From Lantana camara (taxonomy: Eukaryota; Streptophyta; Magnoliopsida; Lamiales; Verbenaceae), in NCBI GenBank assembly GCA_037501455.1, contig CM074864.1:59270001-59334000 (forward strand): a stretch of 64,000 nt of DNA. The letters are read 5' to 3'. The first letter of the stretch is position 1, and each line of letters begins with the position of its first letter. The translations under genes and the position numbers were made by a program. Below, piece by piece: positions 35,785 to 47,957 of the stretch. The notes beneath the pieces are model-generated. The model had not been told where the DNA came from, ran no database searches, and was given only the letters and a program-made list of their open reading frames with translations.

Positions 35785-36882
35785 CTGAAATGAGAAACAT
35801 TTTTTGAGTCAAGTTAAGAAACCTTAGTGCATTTCAAGGACTTCTATTTCCTTTTCATTTTCATTAGAGGTGTCGGTAACCGCAGGCATCCCTAAATTCT
35901 AGAATTTTTTACTATATAACACCACATAATCATACCTGAAACTAGTGATCAAATACAAGGCAATACAGAACTTCATTACGTCGAGGTTATAAGAAATCTA
36001 AAGGATATTCAGTTGTTCTGGCACAGATGGTGGTAGTATAGAGGATCAAAAGTAGGGTTCATTTTGAATGGGCTGTTATAAAAGGGTATCATTAAATATT
36101 AAAGTATTCAAAGACATCCTCTCACGTGCAGGCGGATTTCCTTTGGTTTGGCCTTGCACATGAAAATCTTTTTTAGAAACAAACAAACAAACAGACAAAT
36201 GGGTAAATTGAGGTTTTGGCAAGAGGACCCCTTTCGCCTTGGAACCATATTGAACGACCACCTCATCTAAAAGCTTAAGTTGTTAGAGAAAAGTACCATT
36301 AAAAACTTAATTATTTCAACTGCTTGCATTTTTGGACCCTTCTGAAAATCACAGTAATCCACCTCCATCAAAAAACACCCACCAGTTCTATTCTACAAAA
36401 CAGTTCAACTTTTGGGTGGTAAAGATGATACTGGTAGCTCAATCTCTCCTTTTCCAAAAAACTCCATTCTACATGCGACTATAAGCTCCTATACTCGAGT
36501 ACATAAAAGGGGGGCTCCAATCCAAGACAACCCAATAACACTCTAGATTGACTTTCACATCCCCCCAAACAACTACAAATCTGCAAACTATAGCTTCAAA
36601 CAGAAAGCCCAAAATATGCCTCCTCACGCAAATATAATCCAGAGAAACACGAATCATCAATAACATCACATAATATGAAACACAATGAACTACACCAGAT
36701 GAACTCTCCTAATCAGAAAACAAGCATTAATTACTTCAACTGCAAGCCAATAAGAACCCTAAATTCTATAGAAATAGAAAGACCGAACTGCAAAAGCCAG
36801 TCCTTGTGAGTAGTTAAGTCTACAAATGCACAGAAAAACAGATCAGAATCAATTCAAGCACAAGAAAATGGGTAAGGTTTAC
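35785..36882 (-). other. predicted 5'UTR intron of the PB1-kinase gene
   Basis: On minus, a donor GTGTAG|GTAAACC at 36883/36882 and an acceptor TTTCAG|GACTG at 35785/35784 would join a leader exon (right of 36883, purine-rich, near 36900-37000) to the exon carrying the start codon. Inferred from splice signals only. Confidence 0.45.
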
Positions 36883-37226
36883 CTACACAGAATCAATGCA
36901 GTGTGAGAGAGCTCGAGCTCAAGCAGTTGACTAATTCCGCCATTGTCGCAACTCCACCTCCAGTCCAAGCATATTGAATAGATGCTGAATTCAAACAGCG
37001 TATATTAACCCGTACGAGAAATCTTGAGAAAAATGTTAATCAATGTCAAAGAATTGTCATGAGCAAACGTTTGTCTAAAGCGTGGTTTTTCGGCATTTTC
37101 TGAAGATTTTCAACACTTTTTCATACAGTGGAGAACGACGCCTCACGCGTCTCCCCCCTCTCACCCGGATCATATTTACAGAATCCCCATTATGCCCTTG
37201 TATACTAATTTACCGATTATTAAATT

Positions 37227-37559
37227 TAAATGGGTCTTCTTTGAAAACTCCTCATGAGTTCGAGAATTAATTCTCGTTTGCTCCCCATTTTCAAAATTAT
37301 TACTCTTCACTCTCCAGATGAGAATCATAATTCCCGTTTACTCCCCATTTTTTTGTAAACGTGGTATAAAAACTCAAGAATCACGTACAATATTTGAGTA
37401 TTTAAGTACGTGATTCTTGAGTTTTTATACCACGTTTACAGAAAAAATGGGGAGTAAACGGGAATTATGATTCTCATCTGAGGAGTGAAGAGTAATAATT
37501 TTGAAAATGGGGAGCAAACAGAAATTTAAGTCCCCATTTGGGGATTTTTCGGGAATTCT
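37227..37559. mobile_element. foldback MITE of the MULE family (333 bp)
   Basis: Flanked by the direct repeat CCGATTATTAAATT (37213-37226 and 37560-37573). Nearly perfect ~118-bp arms (37271-37388 and 37406-37523, ~97% identical by eye) enclose a 17-nt loop. The outer ends (GAAAACTCC, TTTGCTCCCC) resemble the termini of the MULE at 40119, and the inner arm GTGGTATAAAAACTCAAGAAT resembles that MULE's 128-bp array. Target duplications of ~9-11 bp are typical for MULEs; 14 may include chance matches. Confidence 0.8.
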
Positions 37560-37573
37560 CCGATTATTAAATT

Positions 37574-40108
37574 ATGTATTTTTTTCTTTTCGTTTTTTTT
37601 TTTCCCATCAAATGAAATGGTTCCCCGACTATTTCAGCGAGACTCATACTCGTAACTTATTATGTACAGACACTGGCACAACAATATACTATGGTACGAT
37701 ACGAATATGCTGATACATATTTATTTTTAAAATTTTTTATGTGAGGAGTGTCAAACACAATACACAATATGGTAAACTAATATTTTTAAATATTCGTGCA
37801 TAGATAAATTTATAATTGCCTCTATATTACTTCAGATTGTCTAGATTAGAAGTTGAGCACAGCGATAATAATAACTTAATTTATTTAATAGAAGAAGAAA
37901 AGGAGGATATAGGAAAAAAAAATAAAAATAGAACATTTTAAGAGATGTTACAATATGAGTAATAAATTTTATTAGGCTAAAATTATGATATAACTTAAAA
38001 GTATCAACTTTAAGAATTAGAATTATTGGTTCGAAAATAATATTATTAATTAGGAGATATGGTTGATTAGGAGTGATTTGTTTATTTTTAACCAAATAAA
38101 AGATTTGATAGCTTGCTCAGAGAGGTAATCTATTAGTATAAATGTATAATGAACGTCAAAGGATAGTTGATTTTGAACCTTAACTATAATAATAATAATA
38201 ATATTTAATATGCTATTGAAATATTATATTAACATCATAATGATTATAATTAAATACTGCCACACTGCAAATACAGTCATTAACAAGATACAAATTATTT
38301 AATTAATACCCATTACGAGTTCAAATTTTATAAGAATCTTGCATAATTATTTAATATTAATAAGCTACTTTCAAGGCACCTCGCTTAATGTAGCAAAATA
38401 ATCTTCCATTAATGCGAATCTTTATATTTTAATTTAAGTGAAGGGAAATCTAAAGCAATAACTTGCAAAGTCCGCTTAACTTTATGTAACACAAATTCAA
38501 AATATAAAAAAAGTTATAATAAACTTTATTGATTGGCCGGTTTGTGTTGATATAATGTTTGTAGTTTACTCAATAGTCGATTGCGATGTATATGGTGGAC
38601 GGTCCCAAATCCCAATTTTTATATTTTTTTCTATTTATTTGCAACTTGCCGTTTTGAATTTCAATTTGATCTCTTCTTTTTATTTATTTTTTATTTGTTA
38701 TTTTGTTAATACGAAGGAAGACTTTTGCCGACTTTTTTTTGTATAAAAAATAAATAAAATTGAAGAAGAAAGGGACTTTTGCCGACTGTTAATTATATAC
38801 TAAAATTAATTCAGTACATAATATTAAGGAAATAAATGTTTTCACACTCTCCTACAAAAGGTAGTTTTCTAAGTGATGCTCGGCCAAAATTGTGGTACTA
38901 TGTAATCGGGATTTGAGTTATGGAAATACAACAAATAAAAATTGGGTATGACTAATAGAAATAAACAATAGGAAATAATACAATGAAAACAAACGTGATG
39001 TAGATAATGATAAATAGACTAAAGTATGAGGAAATAGTGCTTAAAATGTTGGTGAATAAAGATAATATGATTGTTTGTGGAGTAGTCAAGTAGAATGTAA
39101 TTAGTTTCCAATAAAGTGGCTTCTGTCCTATTTATTGTGAGAAAGCTCATCAGTCACCCAGTCAAGCAAGGAGTCAATTTATAGCTCGAGTCATGATAGT
39201 TGAAAAAAAAATATGAAGAGATTAAAATCATTATTTCAATTTAAACTTTTATCCTGTTGAGTTCCTTACAACTAAAAGGTAAAAATATTCTATCTGTTGT
39301 CCAATCTTACTAAACTTTTATGGGTTAGAATTGAACTCAAAATTGCATTTTATATTAGAATACTCTGTATTTTTTTTGGTGCACTAGACAAAGTAAAAAA
39401 CCAAACAGAAACAAACTAATCTATCCCGACCATAAGATCTTCAGGGCCCTGTTCCCACTCCATGTAATCTTCTTTCATGGTTTGCCGCCAGGCCATCTGC
39501 GAGGAAATTATTAGCCCGTTTCACGGGCTTAAACTTGCAAACTCATGATCGATGTATGAGTTTACGACAATCTTTAATGATAAGTCCAAGCAGGTGTTAC
39601 TTAATGTTGGCATTCTCAATCAAATGCACTGTAGTTTTCGAGTTGCATAACCTCAATTTTCTCAATCAAATGTTTTTGATTACTTTACAATTTACATCAT
39701 AGTTTACAAGTTTATTTTGTGTACTTATACTAAAAATCCTTTTATTTGACGGCTGACAGTTCTAACCACAAAAATATTAGGATTCCTTTCTTTTGTTTTT
39801 TAAGTTCCAAAATCCAAATAATTTTCGTGGGTCTATTTTGAATAAAACAAGGCCCAAATTGTAGGAGGATATGCAGAGACCTCAGACCTCAGTCAGGTAT
39901 AGTTTAAATTTGTGAAGGCTAAGCTTTAATAGTTAGCCCACTATTACTAATGGGCTATAAGCCCATCAAATAAAACTTTATACTTAGAGAAGTATAAATT
40001 GAAATAGAAGATTGAAGTTTAGTGTTTGGAAAAAATAAAAAATAAAATTTTATTTATGTACTAAAATAATTTAAAAATAGAAGTTAAATTTTTTACATGT
40101 TTTTAGCT
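37574..40108. other. AT-rich intergenic region
   Basis: About 2.5 kb without a supportable gene. It contains low-complexity AT stretches and a dispersed ACGATACGAATAT-type phrase near 37695. Weak similarity of ~38530-38780 to a gene was sought and not found. Confidence 0.6.
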
Positions 40109-40118
40109 CCAATTCATC

Positions 40119-40270
40119 CGGGGAATTAGCGAAAACTCCCCAAGAAGGGACTCAATTTTGAGATAGCTCCCCGCTTTCAAATTTGTCCATACTAACTCCC
40201 CAGTCCACTTTAGTATTTTTATTTCACTACCTATTAGGGCGGATTTTACCAACTTGCCCCTGAAGTCTAT
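40119..40270 (+). repeat. MULE left terminal inverted repeat
   Basis: Starts CGGGGAATTAGCGAAAACTC. Its inner part TTTGTCCATACTAACTCCCC pairs with the inverted right end (ATTGTCCCTACTAACACCCC). The inner limit is approximate. Confidence 0.75.
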
Positions 40271-40450
40271 GACTTTCCCTCTCATTTCAGGATACTCTAA
40301 TTAATGTGATTTTTTAAAAAAAAAAAAGGGCAGAGACGAGCTGAGGGAATTCTGAGCAAAAAACCGACCATAATACGACGAGAGGGGTTTACGATGCTGA
40401 GTGGGTGACGGAGAAGTTGGTTTCCGATGCGGACGACATACGAAGGTGAG

Positions 40451-41417
40451 TAGGGATGCAAACGAGATGTGCCAGCTCGCGAGCTTAGCGAGCTGGCTCG
40501 ATGGAAGCTCGCGCTTAGGTTCGATGCCTACGAGCCGAGCCGAGCCGAGCCGAGCCACATGCTTCTCAGCTCGTATCTCACGAGCTGGCTCGCGAGCTAC
40601 CCTTACTTAAAAAATATATATTATATATATATATATATATATTATATATTGATATATAATATGTATATATATACACGTTATATAAAGGAAAACCTAGCAA
40701 AATTTGTTCTGATTTCAGTTTCAACTTACAACCGCCCAAGATGAAAATCCAACAGATCCACAATTCATTCTCACTCAAGTTTCAATCAAAGTGAAAATTG
40801 ACCGTCTCGCCTTACGCCAAGGTTCTTCAATCAGCAGCACCAGAGCCACTGCATCCCACCACCCCAGCGCCGCCATCTCGTGCCGCCCCCCACAACCCAG
40901 CGCCGCCAACACCGCAACTTCTTCAGCGCGCTTCAGGCCTCCTTCACCACCGCCGTCTACATCGCCACTCACCGCCGGTTAGGGAGATTAAGATTTTGAA
41001 TTTAATTTTTGACTTTTTTTTCTTCAAATTTCTGGTTCGTTTGCCATCTTTCTTTCTTCTGTTTTTTGCTGTAAATGAATCTAGGCTTTTGTTCTTTTTT
41101 GGATGTAAATAAATAAATTTTTCTGCTTTGGTTGTAAATTAATTTAGATTTTTGTTCTTTTTGGATGTCAATAAAGTAATGATTCAGAATTGGGTTTTGA
41201 AATAAGGAAAAAAAAATCCAGATTTGAAGACGTTCAACGGAATTTTTAGGGTTTTCTTAGCGGCTCTTGGGCTCAGCTCGGCCGAACCTCACTCCAAGCC
41301 AAGCCCGAACCCCCTCCATTGTGGCTCGTCGGCTTGCGAGCCAAGCGCGAGCCAATATTTTCAAGGCCGAGCCCGAGCTAGCAAAAAGTGCCAAAGCTCG
41401 GCTCGTTTGCATGCCTA
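40451..41417. mobile_element. hAT-type non-autonomous element, 967 bp
   Basis: Perfect 8-bp target duplication AAGGTGAG (40443-40450 and 41418-41425). Terminal inverted repeats TAGGGATGCAAACGAG and TAGGCATGCAAACGAG match 15 of 16. Subterminal regions are rich in GAGCTCG/GAGCCGAG motifs on both sides, typical for binding-site-rich hAT ends. A GC-rich stretch (~40800-40985) differs from the AT-rich rest and may be a captured host fragment. It sits in the leader region of the MULE cargo gene, and the duplicated AAG|GTGAG resembles a splice donor. Confidence 0.88.
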
Positions 41418-42456
41418 AAGGTGAGAGATTTTCGCCGTTCGGAGGGTTCCGCCGCTGTAGGGTTTCCGCGTGGAGGGGTTTAGGTTGCCGAAGTGTTTAC
41501 GCAGCCGACGAGGACTGCGATTCAAGTATGTTACCTTAAAGTTTTGATCCATTTTCCCCCTCTTTGCTCCAATACGAAATATGACGTCTTAGATACGCTA
41601 TTCCCTTTTTTTTTTTTACACCAAATTGCTAGGGTTTTGCTTGAATTTAAATGCCCTGCTTTGGTTGGGTGTTATTGAGCTAAAATCCCAAATTTGTGTA
41701 GTAGGTTGTTTGAACCTAAAAGTCCTAGCCTTTTTTTCTCATATTATGCTTGAATACACTATTTCAGTTTTTAGATACGTCATTACACCACTTTTGTACA
41801 CGAAAATGTCATTTATTTGATCGAATTGAAATGCCCTGACTTCTTTGGATGTTCCTTGATCTGAAAGGGCCTAATTGGTTTGTGGGTTGTTTGAAATTAA
41901 AAGTCGTATCAATTTTTTCCCATCTTCTGCTCAAATGCGGTATTTCTGTGTTTAGATACGGTATTACTTCTTTTTTGTACACGATATTATTATTAATCTT
42001 GTGATGTTGTCTTTGGCAGAAATGGTTACCCTTCAAACTCGATGTTCTCCAGTGACATTTTGCATTGAAATGCAACATATTCGGCCTTTAATGAAGACCG
42101 AACATGAATAAGTCATATCTCGATGTCCATTTGATTTTTTCATAAACATGCCCTTTGTATTTGCATCAAATTCTAGAATCAAGTTGTTATTATCCAAGTA
42201 TGACGTGGATTTCTCTGCCTTTTTTGTGGGTGAAGATATTGTTGTTCCCTTCACGGTCTCGGAATTTTGCATAGTGAATGGTCTGCAACATTACAGACTG
42301 AATGTTGATCTGCACTCGAAAGTTCCATCCACCACAGTAGAAAAATATTTTTATGGCGATCCAGGATTATGTACTAAGGATAACATTATAGCCAATATGA
42401 GAGAATTAGTAAACAGTACGGAGAAAGCTGATGTCGAGGATTTTTGTAGGATGTAT

Positions 42457-44410
42457 TGTTAGGAATAGTGCCCTAGAAAGCTGATTGTATATCCGCTTTG
42501 TGCTTTTCCTTATTGTAATCACTTATAATCTTTGAATGAAATAACGAATTGAGGCAACACTTCTTTATGTGCTCTTGTTTGGTATGCGTTTACTTTAGTT
42601 GTGCATGTATGAGAACTCCCCTAATCCTGATGACTTTAGGACTCTACCATTTAGGTGAAATGGTTCATGAAACGAGCCCTATATCACATAAGTCATGATT
42701 AGTAAAATACTCCAAGCCGATGAGTCCTACAGACAGTGGGAGTGTCAACCTGACTCCTCTAAGGCTTGCTTGTGGGATCACGCCCTTAAGAAGGACCACC
42801 TTGTTTCATGGAGGTGCAAAGTGTATAGTTGATACGTGCGTGATACATGAGGGTGCTTGCTTTAATAAGTAAGTTCACTGAGGTGCCCCGTGTGAGAACA
42901 TTCCTAAATGGGAAATGAAGTTTCTATTTCAGGAAATGGAAACTTCCAGATTAGGAAATATCTCACGAGTCATTGATGTGATTAATTGATCCTTAGACTT
43001 GAGGTTCCTTGTCACTTTATGAGTTAACTCTGTAGTCTTAGGTATAAGCTTTAAAGGGTGTCGCCTTAGACAACTGATTCAAGGCTTATGCTGGGGCTGC
43101 ACAAGTGATTCATGAAAGTGAATGAGAATCAAGAAAGGACCTACACTTGCATTTTCAAGGTGATCTCTTATTGTATAAGTCATTCATATGCCATATGGAG
43201 TCATTGGCCAAGGCAGTAGATCAAGACATCAAGAAAAGAATTTCTTGGATTGAGATCAAATGGATATAAAATGCACTTAGCTTTAAGACCGGATTATTAG
43301 GGTTCTGATTATTCCCTTACCCTAGATCTTGGTTGAGAGATAGTAAGTAGGAGGATTGTATCTCACATGAATTAATGACTTAAAGGTTCTGTCGAATCCG
43401 AACATTCCAATTCAGCTAGGGGTTAAACACCTGTTGCTAGACTATGGTCGTTTAATCTGTGGGCTGATTAATTAATTAGTGAATTAATTAATTAGGGTCA
43501 CTGCTAATTGAATTGAGAACCTAGAGTGTCACACACAACAACTTGGTTACATGAGTTGAAGCTTTAAAATGATTAAACGAGTTAATCGAGCCAAGAGGGT
43601 TCCACACGTGTGAAACCACACGTGTGGGTCACGTGAGTGACACGTGTCCTTGTGACACGTGTCCCACACGTGTAAATATATATATTGTATATATATATAT
43701 ATGTTAAATAATTAAATGTGTTAATTATTTAATAGACTTTGGTTTAATTTTGAATTAAAAAGAAAGTCTTAGTTTGGAGAAAAATAATCTAGTTAATTAA
43801 TTATGAATTAATTAATTAGATAAAATAAGTTATTTATTTTAAATAAATAAAGTATAAAATTATCCAAAAATAGTTTGGATATTTTTAGCTCTCTTGAAAG
43901 TTGATTTGAATTTGAATTCAAAGTCAAAGTCAAAATTACTAGATGATCAAGTAATAGGAGAGAGAGAGACCAAAACCCTAGCCCATAAAGGACTAGGATT
44001 TTCGGTCCTCCCTTATTATAAATAGGGGAGCTCAAGCTCCCCTTAGAGCTAATTGGCAATTCTTTTGGCTCATGTGTTGAACACCATCCTTTCTCCAAGA
44101 TAAACGAAACCCTAGGTTAAGCCTAAACACTAACTAGAGAACTAGCATCCTTACTAGTTAGATTGTAGTCAAGTTGGTGGAGTATCTCTAGAGAGCTTCA
44201 AGTTAGAAGTTTGAAGATTCGAGCTTTACCAAGGAGAGGGGATCAAGCCGCGAGAAGAGCGTTCTTGGATGGCTTGAAACGTTTCAAGAAAGAATAAAAG
44301 AAAAGTAAGTTTCTTAACTCTACGAATTTGGATACACGATTGCGAGTTCTAGATCCTTTTGTTGGAAAAATTTTTAAATTCCGCTGCTTTCTGATTCGTG
44401 TTTTCCAACA
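42457..44410. mobile_element. solo LTR, 1,954 bp, inside the cargo ORF
   Basis: Begins TGTTAGGAAT and ends TTTTCCAACA, flanked by the 5-bp duplication TGTAT (42452-42456 and 44411-44415). Removing it joins ...DFCRMY to ILFVFS... in one frame. No gag, pol, PBS or second LTR copy lies inside, so this is a solo LTR left by recombination. Copia or gypsy origin is not decided. Contains a cluster of ACGTG palindromes at 43603-43673. Confidence 0.85.
43603..43673. promoter_or_regulatory. six ACGTG (G-box/ABRE-like) motifs in the solo LTR
   Basis: Within ~71 bp there are five ACACGTGT palindromes and one TCACGTGA. These are the core recognised by plant bZIP/bHLH factors in light and ABA responses (established). 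Function here is inferred only from the motifs. Confidence 0.5.
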
Positions 44411-46379
44411 TGTATATACTCTTTGTATTCTCTACATTATTGTTCCCTGTCAGCTCATTTGTTGTGCCTCGAGGTCTAATTTGTTATGTGGATGACTTGT
44501 CTGCTATGGAGATTTTTCTTGGGGGTTGCTGTATATCGGTTCTTGGTTGGAGCCATAAGACATCATCTGGCGAAAGAAACACTATATGTCAACGGTTTTG
44601 TGGCTAGAATGATTGTATTTAAACAATTTCAGAATTTTTATTATTTGTTGTATGTCTGTTATGTATGTCGTTGTGTTAATTAATTGAATTTGTTTTTTTG
44701 TTTAATGCAACAGGCTTGGTTTTATGAGCATTTTCCATCTTATGGTTGTCCTAGCTTGTTGCGGGTCTTTCCTCGACTTTTTAGATGACAATCGAAAGCC
44801 AGCAATTTGCCTAGCAACATTGATAGGGCCAATGACGTATTGGATGGCATTGATAGGATTGAGGTAAATCATTTTACATTGTAAATAAGTACGTGTTGTT
44901 TGTGTATATTAGTAACATCATGTTCTTTATATTCTTTGAAGCTTATGGAGATTGTTGCAACTCAAACGAGGGAATTACAATTGTTTGAACCTCCTTTGAC
45001 AAAGGATAAAACCGATTTGGGGACTGTAGCAACGTTGTTAAGAGACATTATTGCTAATCAAAAGAGTGAGATGAAGTTGTTGAGGCAATTGGTGAGTGAG
45101 AAGACGGGAGTGGTTGTTGATGAAAGTGAGGATGAAGAAAGTATTGGGGATGAGAATGAATAGGAAGGGCATGTTGATGAGAGTGAGGATGAAGACACTG
45201 TAGGGGAAGAGATTGAACTGGAAGGATACGCGGAGGATGGTGAGAATGAAGAAAATGTTGAAGAGGATAATGATATGGATAAGGAATAAATTTTTAATGA
45301 TGAGGAGAGTAACAAAGAAGCAACTATGGAGGAGAAAGGAAAGAAGGATGTGGCTGTGATATTAAGGGATATGCAAGACAAGGTTGGGGAGGAGGCTGAG
45401 GAGGAGCATGGAAAAAATGAAGGCTCTGTTGTGGAGAGTGGGAAAGAAGAAAATGTTGATGAGAAGAATGATGAGGAAGGAACAGCTGTAGACAGTGAGA
45501 AGGAAGAAAATGAGGAGGAGAATGTTGGGGTTAATGAGAAGGGTGAGGATGTAGTATTTGGTCGTGTTGATGATTATGCTAGTGGAGACGAGTCAAATGA
45601 TGTCGGCCCTCATGAAACTAGAATGAAGCAAGTGAATGACACCATTAGCTCCATTGCTATGTCTGTAAGAGAGAGAGAGAGAGAGAGATGACAGGATCTA
45701 GAAAAGAAAAGCCCCCGACTTCATTACCCCTCCTTCATCCACTGTTCCGAAGATGAAGAAGAAAGTAAAATGTCACATTTCGTTTAATCATACAACATTA
45801 TATGTTAGGTATATGATAATATGATAATCAGCAACTTAAAACTCATGTATTATGTAGGTGAACTTTGGAAAGACCCCTATGGATGAGTGTTTTGCTTACG
45901 TTAGGAGATTGGACTACCCTAGAAGAGAGGAGCTGACTACAGAAGAGCAAGAAAAAATCGATGGTTTCATCCGGGGACAGTCTAAGGAGGCACAATATAT
46001 TGTTTATCGTGGAAATGATGTTGAAATCTTCAATTTTGACATATACCGATTGCTTTGGGGCATGGAGATGAGGCAATCTATCTTTGAGGGGTACATTGAC
46101 ATTTTGAAGAGCATGAACATGACAAGAATTTGGGACATGTCAGGCCACGTAACAACTGCTATATTGAATGCACTGCAGGGTCAAAAGTTCATCAAAGGTT
46201 CAAAGAAGAAACTGAAGCATGAAGATTTGGAAGGGCTGGATAAGTTCCTGACAGACAGTGTCATGAAGAGTGTGCGGTTATTGCTTGGGTGTCTAAATCC
46301 TGATGTGTTGGGAGGTAACCGTTACATCATCTTCCCACTGAACACCAAAAACTTTGGTAATGTAGTATGTTCACTTTGA

Positions 46380-46855
46380 AATACAGTATTTAGATGATAT
46401 ACTGTTGCATATTTTCATGGATCCGTGGTGGTTGGGACAAATAAGCACAAGTATGAGAAAAATATAGGTTGTATGAAATTCACATAATGTAGTATAAAAA
46501 CTCAAGAATGCAGTATTTAGATGATGTAATGTTGCATATATTCATGGATCCGTAGTGTTTCGAACAAATAAGCACAAGTATGAGAAAAATACTATGTTAT
46601 ATGAAATTCACATAATGTAGTATAAAAACTTAAGAATGTAGTATTTAGATAATGTAATGTTGCATATATTCATGGATCTGTAGTGTTTGGAACAAATAAG
46701 CACAAGTATGAGAAAAATATATATATTGTATGAAATTCAAATATTGAAGTATAAAAACTCAAGAATGCAGTATTTAGATGATGTAATGTTGCATATATTC
46801 ATGGATCCGTAGTGTTTGGAACAAATAAGCACAAGTATGAGAAAAAATATGATTT
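46380..46855. repeat. ~128-bp tandem array, block 1 (about 3.7 units)
   Basis: Unit starts at 46380, 46507, 46635 and 46764, each beginning AATRCAGTATTTAGAT and containing ATGGATCYGTAGTG and AAGCACAAGTATGAG. It lies between an apparent splice donor (~46358) and an acceptor (~46895) of the cargo gene, i.e. in an intron. Confidence 0.9.
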
Positions 46856-47596
46856 CCTTTCCTTTTCTTACCTATGATTCTGGTGTGGTTGCAGAACGGG
46901 AACCTTTTAGTTCCCGTCGGTGGAGGCGGGCAGCCACTGGCGTGGACTGTCTTAGGACCCCCCCCGACTGGGGGGTCAGCCAGGGGCGTGGATCGGCCAG
47001 CTGGCTGCGCTACCGCCGGAGAATGCTCCGCCTGCTGCGCCTTTGTTGCTTGCGCCACCGCTGGAGAATGCTGCGCCAAATGCTGCACTTTTTGCTTTTC
47101 CTACTGATGAGTTTAGGGGGTTTGGGGGGGGCAGGAGAACTGGAAGATTTCCAGTTTGGGCCAGAAGATGTTGGTCTTGAGAATTTACTTCAGCAGCACT
47201 TTAATGATGGGCAGGTGTAGGAAGGGCAGATCGCGTTGGATATGGACTTTAACTTTGGTCTTGATCAGTTCTTGAATGATCAGGAGGGTGAGCAGAATGA
47301 GGACCCGGAGGAAGATGATGAGGACCCATAGGAAGATGATGAGGACACGGACCAGCCTGGGGGTGCTGGGGAGGAGGCGGGCCAGGCTGGGGAGGCGGCT
47401 CGAAGGGGTAACAAAGAACGAAGGAGGTCGGGCTGGCACGGTGATTTCATCATGAGCTAGGTGAGAACGTTGCTAACATTTTGGAGGATAAATGTTAATA
47501 TCAAAACAAGTTAGGCTGTTAATTAGATGGATTGCTATTCCTAGCTACTTTCTTAATTATTATTATTAAAAAAATAATAATAAAATAAAAAAAAAG

Positions 47597-47957
47597 TATG
47601 TGAAAAAATATATGTTGTATGAAATTCACATAATGTAGTGTAAAAACTCAAGAATGCAGTATTTAGATGATGTAATGTTGCATATATTCATAGATCCGTA
47701 GTGTTTGGAACAAATAAGCACAAGTATGAGAAAAAATATATTTTGTATGAAATTCACATAATGTAGTATAAAAACTCAAGAATGCAGTATTTAGATAATG
47801 CAATATTGCATATATTCATGGATCCGTAATGTTTGGAACAAATAAGCACAAGTATGAGAAAAAATATATGTTGTATGAAATTTATATAATGTAGTATAAA
47901 AACTCAAGAATGCAGTATTTAGATGATGTAATGTTACATATATTCATGGATCTGGGG
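47597..47957. repeat. ~128-bp tandem array, block 2 (about 2.8 units)
   Basis: Same unit as block 1 (starts 47653, 47781, 47909), on the other side of the 741-bp exon-like segment and downstream of the cargo gene's last stop. Confidence 0.9.

Larger units (their letters stand above)
42022..47458 (+). pseudogene. MULE cargo gene: DUF1985/PMD-like with possible Ulp1-like part
   Basis: A GGCAG acceptor just precedes ATG at 42022. The frame has a TAA near 42109, then continues with an EFCIVNGL block like DUF1985/plant-mobile-domain proteins, is split at 42456 by a solo LTR, and resumes at 44412 (ILFVFSTLLFPVSSFVVPRG ... YVDDLSAM). A further frame change leads to an AWFYEHFPSYG block (~44714). 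Pieces at 44942-45700 are strongly acidic with two stops. 45858-46360 includes EEQEKIDGFIRG, YIDILKSM and NRYIIFPLNTKNFG, the last resembling the strand before the catalytic His of C48 (Ulp1) proteases. The His/Asp/Cys triad itself is not visible. After an intron holding the 128-bp array, a Pro/Ala-rich and acidic tail runs to 47458 with stops. The family call is tentative. Confidence 0.5.

Noticed and set aside
40798..41112. 104-aa Pro-rich ORF inside the hAT-type element
   Set aside because: No transposase or domain similarity; reported only as a possible captured fragment.
45326..45691. 121-aa acidic ORF considered as an independent small gene
   Set aside because: It continues the acidic part of the MULE cargo pseudogene and ends in a GA microsatellite.
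46816..47220. 134-aa Arg/Leu-rich ORF considered as an unknown protein
   Set aside because: Three frames each look partly coding (Pro/Ala-rich versus acidic), which indicates a frameshifted exon of the cargo pseudogene.
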